A DNA stretch of 64,000 nucleotides, from contig OZ176055.1 of NCBI GenBank assembly GCA_964247055.1, forward strand, positions 5,952,001 through 6,016,000. The letters run 5' to 3'. A model generated the notes under the pieces. The model searched no databases. It was not told the origin of the DNA and saw nothing but the letters and a program-made list of their open reading frames with translations. How positions within the stretch are numbered: position 1 is the stretch's first letter; each line of letters opens with the position of its first letter. Made by a program: the position numbers and the translations under genes. The DNA is from Paragordius varius (taxonomy: Eukaryota; Nematomorpha). Shown here piece after piece: positions 14,073 through 29,853 of this stretch.

Positions 14073-17000
14073 ATGACAACCGATATAGCAATACATTTTG
14101 ATCACGAACCTTTTGAAGATGAAAATTACGATCAAGGATCTGCCCGGTTATTTGAAAGATCCAGAATTCGTGCATTAGCTGGTAAAATATAATTTTTATA
14201 AATATACTGTTTCTTGTTTTACAATGTTATGTTATGTAAATATTAAACATATTATTTTTAACTTTGATTACTTCCTAAAATGCGTAATATAATATTTTGT
14301 TTAATCCAAAAAATCACTTTATATAAATTGGCTTCTTGCGATTTTTTATTTTTTAATCAATACAGATCTTTTATGGATTTTTTACGTATAATTATGGATA
14401 TATTATAAAATATTTTTTTTTCTAAATTGTTGTAATGTGTTGATGTTATTGTAAAAATAAATTTTTATATTCTGTTCTGATATGTACTTTTTTGTAGAAC
14501 ACACAACATAGAGCACACATTGTGTTATGTATATGTAAAAATTTATTAGATTTTCTCCAGACTTTTTTTCCATTTCATTTTTTTCTATAGTATATACTTT
14601 TATTTCTTAACAATAATCCAATTTTCTTATTTTTTACTACATTAGGGATATTTCATTTTTTTCTATTAATATGTTTAATGTTTCGTAAATGTATTTTATA
14701 ATTACAAATCCAATATAAGAAAGCTTAATTTGCAGGCCACAACATTTATACGCAGCCGTAGTATAATTAAAAAAATTTAATGTAATGTGTGTGTGTTTTT
14801 CATCTAACTATTTTTAAAATGGTTTAATTAAAAAATTTTCAAATGATATATATAGATATATATTTTTGTCACAAAATTAATTTTGGTTAAATATATAAAT
14901 ATATGCAGTTTATGAATTGAAGAATGTGGAAAATATGATAGAGTAACGAGAGCTATTATTGGCCATTTCGGTTAAAACCATGTTTGACATTTATTTTATA
15001 TTATAGTTATATATTTACAGTATGCATTTTAATGGTTGCTTATTTCACACTATAGTTGGGCAATTTGCAACACAGTAGTATATGGAAAAAAAAATTGTTG
15101 TTTTTTTTCCAAACACTACTATGTTGCAAATTGGCCAACTATAGTGTAAAATAAGCAACCATTAAAATGCATACTGTAATTGAACATAGTATTTTTCCTC
15201 CATATATCATCAAAAATGTGACTAATAAACATGTAAATTTTATCCCATTTAAAACAAACCCGAAATGGCCAATAATAGCTTTCATTAACAATAAAACATT
15301 TGCCTTTTTCGTTTGTCTGCATTTGATCATGAAGTTATGTTACCAATTTTTTTTACATTTTTTGCACATCCGCTCTTAGCTTTTAAATGCTTAACGTTTG
15401 TTTTATAAGTTTTAATCGGGAATATCCAATTTTCACCAAGCACCAGGCAACTTTGCTCATTTGTCATCATATGATGTAAAAATTTAAGTGTAATTAATTA
15501 AATCGTACATTAAAGTTTTTAATAAAATTAATATATAATAAGATACGTAGTACAGGACACAGTATAACAAATAGAGTTTAAATCGAAACCGTTTTTTATC
15601 ATACTTACTATATATTTACGTTTGAAAATTTGAACGGAAATCAGTTTCATTTTTACCAGAAAAAATATTTTATATTAATGATGAGTCATATTAGCTCGAT
15701 AATGCAATTCATTTTTAGGGGTGAATTTGAATTGCCGAGGCTGAATTTGAATCGTTCAAGGGTGAATTTGAGGTTGTAATGGTATATGACGCCTGAAAGA
15801 TTTTAAATGAGAATACAAATATTTTTTCTTCGTGTAAAACAAATTCGACCCCGATATCTTTTGTTGAATATACAGTCATGTATCCTTTATTTTATCAAAA
15901 ATTAATTTTTTTCGTTAAATGGAAAATATTTGGTAAAGAATGGAAAAAACTAGAGCTCTATGGTAATTATATTATACTTTTTTGATGAACCATAGAGCTC
16001 TTGTTTCCATTCTTTACCAAATAATTATTCCCACTTAACGAAAGAAAATGATAAAATAAAAGATATATGACTGTATTATATTTTTTTGATCAATTATAAC
16101 TTAATTTGTTAGTTTTTTTATGCCGGCTATAATAACACTAGACAACAAATTTTGACTTTTTATAACTGTCATTCTTGGTAATTTAAAATTTATATCATTT
16201 AAGTGCATAAAGAGTATATCTGAAAATCATTGGTCCAACATCTAATTTCATGTTATTAGGGTTTATCGATAATTTTTGGCCCGATTAACATTAAACTCGA
16301 AATCAAAATTAGATTTTAGATATAAAAACTGTTTCTTGCGAATGGTAGTTAGTCATTTAAATCGTTCTGATATAAAAGCTGTTTGGTTTTATACGGTCAA
16401 AATTTTCAACCCATAAATAAGTCAAAAATTTTTACAGATAAACCAAATTAAAAATCATATAATTAATTTAATATAATTATTACGGTTAAATTAGTAAACT
16501 GTAAATTTATTACATAGTCATATAGAAACTGAGAATATTTAAACTTTGTTTTTAATCGTTGTTTCAAAATTATAATCCTCCTAAAGGAAATAACTTAATA
16601 TATGGTAATTTTTTAAGAAACAAAAAACTTAAAAATAGCTGTTTTGAATGACATAATAGCAATAAATAAGTGTTTTAATCTAAAAAAACCTTTTTGTGTT
16701 ATTTTTTTGGACTTTCATTGCCACCTAGACTAAGTTTGAGCTATTTTTATCCATTAATTTTAAAATATATTAAGAAAAAACCTCGCTTCGCGGGTTCGTC
16801 GCTTCCTATGTCCAAAATTAACAATCGATTTAAAACATAATAGTATGCATTTTATAATGTTTTCATTACTCTTTCGAATGATATATTACAAATGGGCATT
16901 TATAGTATATTTTCAAAAAAAACATTTTTCAGTGACATTTTGATACAGAGGGTGCATATTGTAAAAAAATCAAATTATACAAAATTCTTACGCGGAATTA

Positions 17001-19166
17001 TCATATTTATTCCAAAATTTACTGTTAAAATGATAGTAAATATCAGAAAATGCAAAAGAGTGGCGGAAATGTTGTCTAGTGTAATTGAAACCAGGTGTTA
17101 ATATTTACAATTTATAATATATAAATTTTTAAATTTGCCTTCAACTCTAGATCATAAAGTTCCCATTAAAAAAACTTGGAAAATTAATTTAAAACAACTA
17201 TATTTGAAATAGCTTACCAAATAATTATTTGTTGTTGTATACTTTTTGGAAACTATACAGCCTAACTTCATTTTATAAGTTTTAATAATTCAAACATATT
17301 GTCTTAATACTAATAATAAACTCTCAATTAATAAATTTTTCCAAAATAATTAATTATATTAGCACATTTAAACTATGTTTACATTTCATAACCTTATGGG
17401 GTAGTTTTCTATCCTTGAAGGATTTGAAATTTGAATACCTAAAAAAGGTATAACCGAATTTGAAAATATGCTTTCTCTAGTCTTTTATGCGCATTGTTAA
17501 ATATGAAATTGAAAAATCCTCATATCAAACTTTTTCGTCGCCATGGTTTTCCTTCGAATTTTTTAAAAATTATATTACGGTTAGAACTTTAGTAAGCTTG
17601 CATGTTGCATTATATTAGAACTTAATATATATTGATTTTAATAGCAGCTGTTCGTTTCAATCTTGTCTAGAAGTCACAAAACTAAAAAATATAAGTTTAT
17701 CTAATACACTAAAAAAATGTTTGATAATTAAGTTTTGAATAAAACAACTTTCAAAACAGTATGTAAAATTACCCCAATATGTCATCGCAAAAAAAGTGAA
17801 AAGACTATTGAAGTGTTGCAAGCAGTTTTATAATTTAGATCTAAATATCCGTATATCCAATTGTAATTACTAAAATTCGAATTCACCATTAATATATTTG
17901 ATTAAGGAAATATTTATAAGACACTCATATACATTAATTCCCTTACCTACAATTTTCCCCATCTACAATCTTTTCTTAACATACTTTCCTATAAAGTTAA
18001 ATTGACTTATTAAAATTATTGGATTTGTAAAAATAAACCTTTGATATTTTGATTCATATTTTTATACACATGTATATTCATTTTGACCAGATGAACGTGA
18101 AAATGTACAAAAGAAAACATTTACCAAATGGGTCAATTCACATTTATTGCGTGTTGGAGGCCGTGTGCAAGATTTGTATGTCGATTTACGGGATGGGAAA
18201 TTGCTCATCAAATTACTTGAAGTTTTGTCTGGAGAGCGATTGGTAATCACTAGAAAAAATTGATTTTCATCCATTTTTATGTCGTCAATTTTAGGACAAA
18301 ACAACATTTTTAAACATTGTTTAATGATTAACCATATGTTTAATTCTTAGATTAATTTTTTTGATAATTTTTGAGGTGTTATTGATATATCAACTTGTTT
18401 TCCAATGACTTACTGAAACTTTTAAAATAGTGACAAGTTTTTTACAAATCAACCGTTAATTAACGATACCTAAGCTATTATTACCGTATGTTATATTTCA
18501 TTGGCTTGGAATTTTTCAAAATATAATTTATTTTTATGCATAAATTATATATATATATATATATATATGTTTTTGCAATAACTTTTGAAAATTTCAAATA
18601 TTGACAAGTGTCTACTAATTGTAGATGCATTATTATATAAATAAACATATATGTAATTTAGCCTAGGCCAACGAAAGGGAAAATGCGTATACATTGCTTA
18701 GAAAACGTGGATAAAGCATTGACCTTTTTGAAAGAACAATACGTTCATCTCGAAAACATGGGCTCCCACGATATAGTCGATGGGAATCCCCGATTAACCT
18801 TAGGTCTTATTTGGACCATAATTTTACGATTCCAGGTATTTTTGTTGTTGTTTTTTTCGAAAATATTTTGACATTTTTTAGCTAAAATTATCATTTTTAT
18901 TTTTTTTGTTTCTACTTTTATTTATCTCTCTTTTTGTTACGTATAATTATTTGCACATTTTTTGAAATTTTTTACATGTGTAAAAGAAAAAAAATGATTT
19001 CATACGCAGAGGACAGTATATACGCTTTTTGCAGTAGTGTCTAAAAAATCGATATTTATACTTATGCTATCCAATACTTATCTTCCTTTTACTTTGATTA
19101 TGTGTAGTGTTTCATAAATCTTAACTAATGCAAATTGACAATTACATAGATACGAATATATAGATA

Positions 19167-19213
<47 letters not shown>

Positions 19214-20300
19214 CAACAAAATGTTTAATCGATAAAAACAAATTTTATTTATTTTTTCCTCTTTTCAGATTCAAGATATCACGTTTGAAGAGGCCGAAAG
19301 CAAGGAAACGAAATCGGCCAAAGACGCCCTTTTACTGTGGTGTCAAATGAAAACGGCTGGTTATTCGAATGTGAATGTTCGAAATTTTACAACAAGCTGG
19401 CGTGATGGGCTAGCTTTCAACGCTTTAATCCACAAACATAGGTTCATTTTAAATTTTAGATTTTTACAGGTTTGCAAAAAAATAATCTTTGTATACCAGG
19501 GGTCTCCAACACAAATGGCTTTGCGGGCTGCTTTTAGCTCAAAAATTACGACAGACCGCATTTGAAATATATATGAGCAATTATTAGATTTCAAACATGA
19601 GACTTCCAAAAAAAACGAAGAGCTAACACTTCTTCTCGTTTTGTTATTTGGATTGACTTGTATAGAAAAAATTTGTCTTAGGAATAACAATGTTACCAAG
19701 ATTTGGATCCCAAATTTTTGGCTGGCCGCGTGTTGGCCACTTCTGTTATTAACATTTACTTTTAACTAAAACCTATTAATTTTATTGTGGTTTTGAGAGA
19801 TTTATGTAATATGAAAGCGTGTAATGTATACCTTATTGTTTTAACACATAGGCCTGATTTGGTACGATACGAAGCTTTACACAAATCCAATGCAGTAATG
19901 AATTTGAACAATGCATTTAACATAGCTGAAGAAAAATTAGGCATCCCCAAACTCCTTGATATTGAAGGTATGACATCTAAATTTAAGCCAATTTATTTTA
20001 AGTGATATAAAACATTTTAATTAGGATGAGCTAATTATTATAAAATTAAAACAGATAAATAAAATAACATAAAAAATATTGGTAAAATAATTAATGTTAC
20101 TATTTATCAAAAAAATATCTCAAGTTATCGAATATTTTGGACATCATTGAGATATAATTTATTATACCCAATATTTAACTACACTAGATGTTAACGTTGA
20201 ATTACCGGATGAAAAATCTATTATCACTTATGTTGTAACATTCTACCATTATTTCTCAAAACTCAAAGCTGAAACTGTCCAAGGGAGAAGGATTGCTAAG
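14073..20300 (+). CDS. Beta-spectrin exons 1-6: actin-binding domain
   Basis: Exons: 14073-14181, 18091-18242, 18662-18835, 19269-19441, 19852-19967, 20188-20300. Exon 1 encodes the acidic N-terminus (MTTDIAIHF...RIRALA). Exons 2-3 carry the first CH domain ([47 protein letters not shown]). Exons 4-6 carry the second ([49 protein letters not shown]). These are the canonical F-actin-binding pair. Intron 1 is 3.9 kb and holds several transposon remnants. Intron 4 (19442-19851) holds a hAT-like element. Confidence 0.95.
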
Positions 20301-23300
20301 GTTTTATATCTAGTTTTTTTTACATTTAACCTACAAGTGACTCCTATGGACTCAAATATTTTAACACCATATTGATATAATTCATTAAAACTAGTCATAT
20401 TTAATTATTAAGTTTATTGCATTTTGACCCATATTTATCATATAACTTAATATAATTAAAAAATAATGATATATTTAAACGGTGAAATTATGACACAGAT
20501 GTAACTTTTGATTTTTATACATTTACATGTCATGATCAATTTTCAAGACAAATTTTTTCTAATGACATATTTATTAACATTTTTAGGTTGTGGACGCATC
20601 TATGGAACAAGATCGTATGCTGGAACAATATGAAAGGATGAGCACTAATTTGCTTGAATGGATCGAACGAACCATTGATCGTTTGGAGGATAGGGAATTT
20701 GCTAATTCACTCGTTGGTGTTCAACAACAGTTGGCCGCATTCAATGCTTACCGCACGCAAGAAAAACCACCAAAGTATTGCGAATTAAATCAAGGATATT
20801 GATTATTCGTTGAATTTGAATCTCATTCGCGTTTTTTAAATTCTTTATATAAAAACTTTGATCATTGGATGATTGATCCTTTTAAATTAATATTGCAAAT
20901 AATAATTCGACTCTGGAATTATTAAAACATTTTGCAAATCGTTAAGGATTATTTTTCAAGATGTAATTTTTAAAGGACGGTAAGTATATGTTGCCAGAAT
21001 TAAGGATTAGAGCCTAATTTAATATAACACTTTTTTAATTATTAATATTATTACATTCCACAAATCTATATTTTATGGCTTTTGCAAAAAATTTTAAATC
21101 ATAATAGATTTGTTGAAAAAGGAAACTTGGAAATCATACTTTTTACCATGCAAAGCAAGGCGCGTGCAATGAATCTCAGGTTACGTTTTCCACGTGAAGG
21201 ACGTCTCATCTCTGACGTTAACAAGGCTTGGGCCACGCTCGAAAGTGTCGAACACGAAAGGGAAATGGCCCTGAGAGATGAAATTTTAAGGCAAGAGAGA
21301 TTGGAGCAATTGGCTGATCGGTTTGACCGGAAAGCCGGGATGCGGGAAAGTTGGTTAAACGAGAATCAACGTTTAGTATGCCAAGACAATTTTGGTATCA
21401 CATTTTGTTTTACTTTTATATATTTACTTTTACGCTTGGTTCGCGATAAAAGGATTCTCGAAGTTCATATAATTTAACAGAGAGTAGAAAAGTTTCATAT
21501 AAGTTGTAATTAATATTAACTAAGGCTTGGGAAGAATTTAAGCGAATTGTTTGTTTGTTACATTAAATGCCATAAATTATTAACTAAACATAATAGATTT
21601 TGAGTTTATGGTCTATTTTAAAATGTAATATTTAAATCTATTTTTAACTTTGTATCTTTTCAATATTCACATCTATTATTTTTAAAGAAAGTTATATAAT
21701 TTAAGCATCGAGTAATACTTTATATGCATTTTTGCCAGTTTTACTTTATTAAATAAAGAAATGCTTAAAAAATTTTCCGTTTTCTCTTTTATGATACTGA
21801 AAATTGGTTATTTTGACTGTTTTTTATTAGGGTCTGATTTGGCGTCATGTGGAGCCGCTATGAAAAAACATGAAGCCATTGAAACTGACATATTTGCTTA
21901 TCGTGAACGCATAAACGCTCTCATAAAGACTGCCTCACAATTGGACGAAGAAAAATACCATGATTTACGTCGTATACAAGAAAGGTATTATTAATTTAAT
22001 CAAAAAAATTAAATTTTAACCAAGTTTAAAGCAATTTTCCGTTTTTAGAATTAATTAAACGATAATTGTTTAGTTTGCATCTTGCCTATTAATAAACGAA
22101 AAAAAGAAATGCCTAACTTTATATTTTAAATCATAGAAAAGAGAATGTAATCCGGCTTTGGAAATACTTGTTAGAGCTGTTGAAAAACCGTAGGAAACGT
22201 TTGGAAAAATGTATAGATATTCAAACCATCTTCCAAAACATGATTAATAAAATGGACATTATGGATGAGTTAAAGGTATTTATAAATCTTTCAATAATTG
22301 TTTGATTATATAAATTTACAGTAATATTTGAAATATAAGGGAAAACGTCAAAATTCAATGACAAATGTTTCTAAAAAAGATACCATATTTTTTAAACTTG
22401 GTTTTTTTATATATAACATTTAGGATTTGGTCGCAAAATAAGAAAGAAAACCTGCTCAATTATACATTTCCCTATCGTTAAATTATATAGTTTTTGTAGA
22501 ACAAATTAAGGTTTAAAAAAGTATTGTTGTCTTTTACACTATTTTGTTCGTTTATTTTGTTCAATTTTTACCATGTAAATTATTTATAGAGTCAATTGTT
22601 AAGTGATGATTATGGGAAACATTTAATGGGTGTTGAAGATTTATTGCAAAAACATAGCCTCCTTGAAAACGATATCGATATTTTGGGCCAACAACTGAAG
22701 CAAGAATGCGATAAGGCCCGCACTTACATAGATGATGATGGGAAAGAACTTGGAGGTTTTATTTAATGTTAAAAAGAAATCGTAACTTATTTATACATGA
22801 AATAAATTAACTTAAAGTGTCTTAAATCTTATGAGATACCATTTGCACTTCAAGAGTGTCCTTGAACACTTCAAGTTGGTCCTTTGACTTTTTTGTTATG
22901 TTTTTAACTTTTATCAATAAATCGTAAATAGTTCATCTATTTTATTGTTTTTAACTTATTTTATATTATTTAACATAAATTTTAAATCGATACAAAATTT
23001 ATAAATTTTAAGGAACTTGAAGTCATGGACCAACTTGAATTGTTCAAGGACCAACTTGAATTGTTCAAGGACCAACTTGAATTGTTCAAGGACCAACTTG
23101 AAGTGTTCAAGGACACTATTGAAGTGCAAATGGTATATTTGAGTTGTTAAAATCAAATATAGGATTGTAATATAGCCAAATAAGAAAATTATACATACAT
23201 ACATACAATATGAGTAAAAAATGTTTTAATTATTGCCAGATAGCATAGCAATATGATTGGTTTTAATTTGATGCATATTAAAAAATATTTTTTTTCGCTT

Positions 23301-26300
23301 TTTCCTTCCTTTTATCCAATTGATTTGCTCTTTAATTTTAATGCCATTTCCAATGTATAATGAATCACACTCTAATATAATAAGTTATGACAATCTTTAA
23401 AACATATAAAATTCATAATTATAATGGTGCGTGCATAAAATTTAAAAAATATCTTTTTTTTCTTCAATCTAAAGCTACCAAGTCACAAATTTCGCATTCC
23501 CTTATCTTTTTTTAATAAATTTTAATATAGGTTACAGACCATGTGACCCCAAACTCATTGGCGAACGTATAAAGACGGTTGAATCGGCCTACCAGGAATT
23601 GGTCGAGCTTGCTAATAAACGCAAAAATCGTTTAGCGGCCAGCAAAAAATTGTGGGAATTTTACTGGGAAATGTCACAGGAAGAAAATTGGATTCGGGAA
23701 CGCGAAGCTCATCTTACCAGCCCAGACCTGGGACATGACCTGGTTAGCGTTAACGTTTTGATTAACAAGCAAAAAGCTCTGGAAAGTGAAATGGAAAACC
23801 ATGAGGTAAATTTACTTTCCGTAAAATAAGGGTTTTTTTTTCTAATTTAGTTATCGATGTTCGATGTATACATATTAAATTTTATTGGTTAAACATGTAT
23901 TGCCAATATTTTTGAACGTAAAATTACTTGTAAACCGCTAAATAATTTATACTATTTATTATATATATTTTTAGCCTCAATTAAAACAAGTATTATCCCT
24001 TGGACATGAATTGGTTAGTGCCAACACGGTTAAAAAGGATAAAGGTAAACCAATAATGTTATGGGATATGATTTAAAATATTAATTACTTTTTTCTTTTA
24101 AAATTATTTCCTAATTCACATTTAATATATCAATATAATTCTTGGAGGTTAATTAGCCTTTCCCGCTAATATTAGATCAGTTATTTATATATAAATTAAT
24201 CGTATTAAGTTATTTACACTATCTTTTATCAAATTTAAAGGGCCCGTATAGCTTCTCCTTAAAGGGTACGAGTGCATTATTGAGTATAGCAAATAATCAA
24301 ATAAATTTTCTTTAATGGTAGTTCCCAGTCTTTATGGGAGCGATTCCTTCTATCATAAAAAACCTCCTTCTAACTAACTTGTTTCCCATCAAATTAAAAT
24401 ACATAATTTTAGATATAATGTCCAAATCTAAACCTACATGTTTTTTACATGTTAAATGGTTGATTTTTTACCCATATAGATTCGGTATCCACACCCGAAA
24501 CCTATTTTGATCCAACGCCGATTGCTGAACGATGTGCTGAATTAGAGAGCCTTTGGCAACGTGTAACTCGAAACGCTTGTGAACAACGGAGAGCACGATT
24601 AGCTCGAGCCAATGATTTTTATGCCTGGTTCAGTGAAGCCGATGACTGTGACGCTTACTTGTTGGAAACGCTGAGAATTTTATCAGCCAGTGGGATTGGA
24701 GATGATGAAATGAGTGTACAAGGTTGGATGGAATTAAATGTTTTGTGAAAATTGACACTTTTTTGTAGATTTTAAACTGGTGATAAGATTATAGTTTGTA
24801 ACGGTTAAAATGCATTCACAGGTAGAGAAATTTGAGTGATCTTGTAAAGGATCTAATATAAACGTAAATACTTTTATCGGCCAGTGGAATTGGGGAGTGT
24901 CAAGATTGGAGTTCAATGGTTTTTAAAAGTTAACTGTTTTAACTCTTCAAGGGTTAGACTAATTAAAATTATTATAAGAGTATAGTATATGTGATTGTTT
25001 TGAAATAACAACATTCGAAATTTATCACTTTACTATAGAGTTAGTGTACTTGGTTTGGTAGCAACAAAAAATTTAAGATTTGAGTTTTTGTGAATTAAGA
25101 GCTATGGCGGAAAATGATAATGTTCTGAACCTCTGATATCTACATCTTTCAACCGCAAAAAACAATCAAAATAAGTTATAATAGTTTGCGGATAGATTTG
25201 TTTGAAAATAATTTTTGGCGACCACTTTTGTCATAAATTTTATATCATCGATTGTTTATTTGGGTGTTAATTTTTTGCATTAATTTAACTTATTTGTTTG
25301 TCCCGATTTCTGTATATACACACATAATATTTTAATTAAATTTTACTTTTTAGATCATTATTAGAATTCCTTATAATTATTTCAATTTTTATTTACAACT
25401 TAGGGCAATTGAAAAAGCATACTATAACTGCCGAAGGACTTAAACAATTCACAAACACGATTGAAGCTTTGAAGGAACAGGCCGATGCCTTAAATGAAGA
25501 AGTCTGTTTATAAAAATATTTAATTAAGCCAAAATTTAAACCATTATAGCTTTATTGTTAAGTGTATAATTGTATGAAAAAATAATTGTCATATATTATA
25601 ATGCATCGATATGACTTTTTAGAAATTTAAACCAAATTGTAATTAAACCAAAATCTGGATGACGTTTAAATAGATGAAAATATTATGTTTATCAAATTAA
25701 AAATGGGTTAAATAAAAATGGTTGGTTTGTATAAGCTTAAAATTGGATTTTGTGAAAAATATTTTCAAATTGCCAGTACGATATAAGAATTTACAAACGA
25801 CAATTTTAATGAATGTTTAATACTAAGACAAGTACCATTTACAGTTCAAATTCACCCTCGAACGATACGAATTCACCCTATATGTGTTTTTCTACATTAA
25901 AAAATACCTTTATTTTTTAATAATTTCTGAAATATGATTCTGTTTATAATTATTATAATGCTGAAAAAATAAACTATGTCGTAAAAATATATTTCATATT
26001 AATAGATAAGTTATATTAGCCCAAAAACACATAATTTATTTTTTAGGGTGAATTTGAATTGTAAATGGTATATAAGTACGATTTTATTGTCGCTTGTTTT
26101 TAGGATCGGAGTTCACCTCAAATCTCTGAACGTATAAAAAATATTGAACGTCGATACCACGAATTATTGGAGTTATCAAAATTGCGAAAACAGCGTTTGC
26201 TTGACGCCCTATCTCTCTACAAATTGTATGCCGAAATCGATGGTGTCCAAACTTGGATCGATGAAAAGGTTTTAATTCAATTTATATTTTGAATATTTTT

Positions 26301-26740
26301 TACCTTATAATGCAATAGTGAGAAATGTATATGTTCTGGGGATTTAAGAGTTTTTTATATGATAATTTTTATTTGTATTTTTACACATTTGTTGATAAAG
26401 GTTTTGAAATTAAGTTATATGCCTACATAAGGTGTATTTAAATAAATAAATTTGTTTTTTATTGTATATATTTTTATAAATCAGTCATTAATTTGTCTTA
26501 ATCTTTAGTTATGCTGATTATACTCGCCTTATGCACCCTATTACAGTGATGTTTGAAAAAAAAAATTTATTTTACAAAAATTTTTTTTTTATTCGAGACT
26601 TGAATCCCGTTTACTTGATATAAATTTATCAAGATTACATGGCGAATGATTTGAAGCGAAATTTTTCTTCCCTAATATCCTTGTAGAAAACTATTTGAGT
26701 AGATGTTTTAGAAGAACATTGCTAACGTTTATTACAATAT

Positions 26741-26778
<38 letters not shown>

Positions 26779-29700
26779 CAGTAATACTTTAAATTGTTAA
26801 AAAAAATTCGTTTATACATCTAAATTCAATGTAGGAAAAAATGCTGGCTACAGTCACACCCCCCAAGAATGATATTGAAGGTTTGGAAGTTGTGAAACAC
26901 AGATTTGATTCCTTCGAACAAGAATTGAATAATAGCGCCTCCCGTGTCGCGTGTGTTAATCAACTGGCCCGACAACTTTTACAAGTGGATCATCCCAACT
27001 CTGATGAAATTTTGACACGCCAGGCCGAAATGAATAAACGGTAAATTGGCTTTTTGTGTGGCATGATGGAAAATTTTTTATATAATGTTTAGTCCTTTTA
27101 TATTCAAACCTTAGGTTTTGATAATACCAAAATATATTTTTTTCTAATTTATTTTTCTCGTGTACATTTTTTACTGTTAAAAACAGTAAAAGTTACACTT
27201 ACTATAAATTCACACTTATTATTAAAAATTTATTTATTCGATTTCTTTTCACCACATTTGTCCTAATATTAATTGTTTTTACCTATGTTGATAAAATTAC
27301 AACACATTTTAATATCCATTATATTATTTAGTTGGAGTAAGTTACGAGAAATTGTGGATAAAAAGAAGGCTGATCTTGATGGCGCTTATGGTGTTCAAAC
27401 TTTCCATTTGGAATGCCAAGAAACTATTGTATATATCCTTTGACACTTTTTTTGTTTTTTTCATAATATATATTGTATTTACACCTTATGATAGATATTT
27501 AACTGGTTTAATTATTACTAGAAGCGATTATTTATATCGTTTGAATTAAAAGAATATAATTTTATTATTATTACATACCTTTTTTCAGTCTCGTTATCGA
27601 AATGTTTTCTTCGATAAAAACCTTTTATATTACAATCCAAAAGTTTTTTTCTAGTCTTTATCAAATTTTTTACGGCCATAAGTACGTTTTGTAGACAAAC
27701 AAAATGTGTTTATGAATTATCGAACTGGGAAATCGTTTTTTTATTTAATAAGCACCTTCTTATTCAATAAAATTATGTTTTACTTACCTCAATTGAAAAT
27801 TATTTCAATAGTCTTGGATCTTGGATAAAACGAAAGCGTTGGAAGAAACCGAGGAACTAGGGAACGACCTAGGGAGCGTTATGAAACTCCAACGGCGATT
27901 AAGTCTTATGGAAAGGGATTTAAACGCTATCCGTGCCAAAATGGATAGTTTGGAAAAGGAGGCCGTTGACATTGAAGAACAACAACAGCAACATGCCACA
28001 ATACAACAAATCGCCCCATCTACCCCGATTACCATTCCCTTGACTGGACCACAAATTGAATCGGTAATGATTATTTTGTTCATATGGGGCTAAAAATGCG
28101 TTTTTTACGTAATTTAGAGTTAATAATCACTTTCCTTTCTTTTTTACGAGTGTATAAAGTATGAGTTTACAAAAAGTTCACTTTTTAATTTTTAACAAGG
28201 GTCAAGAGATGTCCATAATGAATCCCCTGTGTTCCAAAAAGATTAATTTTGACAAATGGGTTTTTGTAAATGTTATTTACTGTTAATAAATACAATGTTG
28301 ACGAAAAATTTAGAGTTAAGTTAAAACCTTTGCGAAAGCTCCAACTACCTGTCCAAGCCAGCTAGTAAAGGCTACTATATAACTTTAAATCATCAAAATT
28401 GAAAGCTAACTAAGAAAATTAATTTTTCTCTTAAGTCCATATATTTTGCATATAACCATAACATTATTAATGTTATTAATCTTGTATATAATGTTATATT
28501 CATCAATTTTCTTTCTATTTTCACTCTTTTAGGCTACGGTTTTAAATGCGGCCACCCCAACCATTCATTCACCTACAGCCACGAGTGTAACACAAGTTCA
28601 TTTAATCCGCAAGGATTTGAATGATATGCGAAAAACTTGGGACCGTCTGGCTGATTTGGTTCGGGCCCGAGATGCTAAGCTAGCTGAACATGGGGATTTG
28701 CAACGCTTCCTAGCCGACGTGGATCATTTCCAGTCCTGGTTGAGTGCTACGCAAAAAGCGGTCGCCTCACAAGACCCTAGTTCAACTAGCGCAAGTATTA
28801 TTGTCATTTATTCAATAATAAAATACTACGATATTTTTAGCTGATGAAACTTTAATTTTTATATTATTGCAAAAATATTGTCCTTCCCCCTCGCCCCATT
28901 CGGTATATTCAAATAAGCATACATGTATATCTTTCCAGTGGCAATTTTTTATTAGTTAATGATAAATGCGTTATAAGTTTAACTATTTTCTCGTTTTTAT
29001 AATGAAAACTCTTTTTATTTTATATATTGTATAGGTACTACTATGCCAGGTGATATCAGTACTTCACACCTACAAAGTAGTATGGCTCAAGCCGAAAAAA
29101 TGTTGGCTCAGCACAGAGCCCTTCGAGAAGATATTGAAAATCGAGCACCAGACCGTGAAAATATGTTAAGAATGGGAAAACGTGTGACAGAAGGTTGCAT
29201 TTTTTTTCCATATTTTTATTTATTTACCATTTGTTTAACACTTTTTAGTTTAGGAATAATTGATTCTTTGGTGCGTTATAAGCTTATATATATTCATATA
29301 TTAATTTCTTACAATAATGCAGTCAATTACTTTTCTTGAAAGAATTGATATGTATATTTGTATTAACAAATACAAATAAGTGTAACATAGCTTTACGATA
29401 GTAGATTCAAATATTGTGATTCAAATATTTACATGGTTTATACATAGCAAGCATAAATATTTTCCATAAGTATCAACGTATGTTTTTATTAGCATATTTT
29501 GTTTTTTAGGACAAACCGATCCCCAATACATGTTCCTGAGAGAGAGACTTAATGCCTTAGATGCGGGTTGGAATGATTTGTTAGGAATGTGGGAAAACAG
29601 ACAACGCTATTTGAGTCACAATCTCAATTATTGCATTTTCTGTCGTGATGCCAAACAGGTGGAACAGGCGCTAACACAGGAAGACAAATTTATATCAGGT

Positions 29701-29815
29701 TGCTTTTACATACATATATTATATATTTATTTTCAATGCGACTATATAGAAAAACTTGGGTGTTGTATGAATGTCTATAATAAGAAATATTGCAAGGTGA
29801 AACTTAAAAAATGAA

Positions 29816-29853
<38 letters not shown>

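Noticed and set aside
22956-23204. Minus-strand frame with repeated FKLVLEQ
   Set aside because: It is the translation of a 21-bp minisatellite inside MITE M4 and has no codon-usage or family support.
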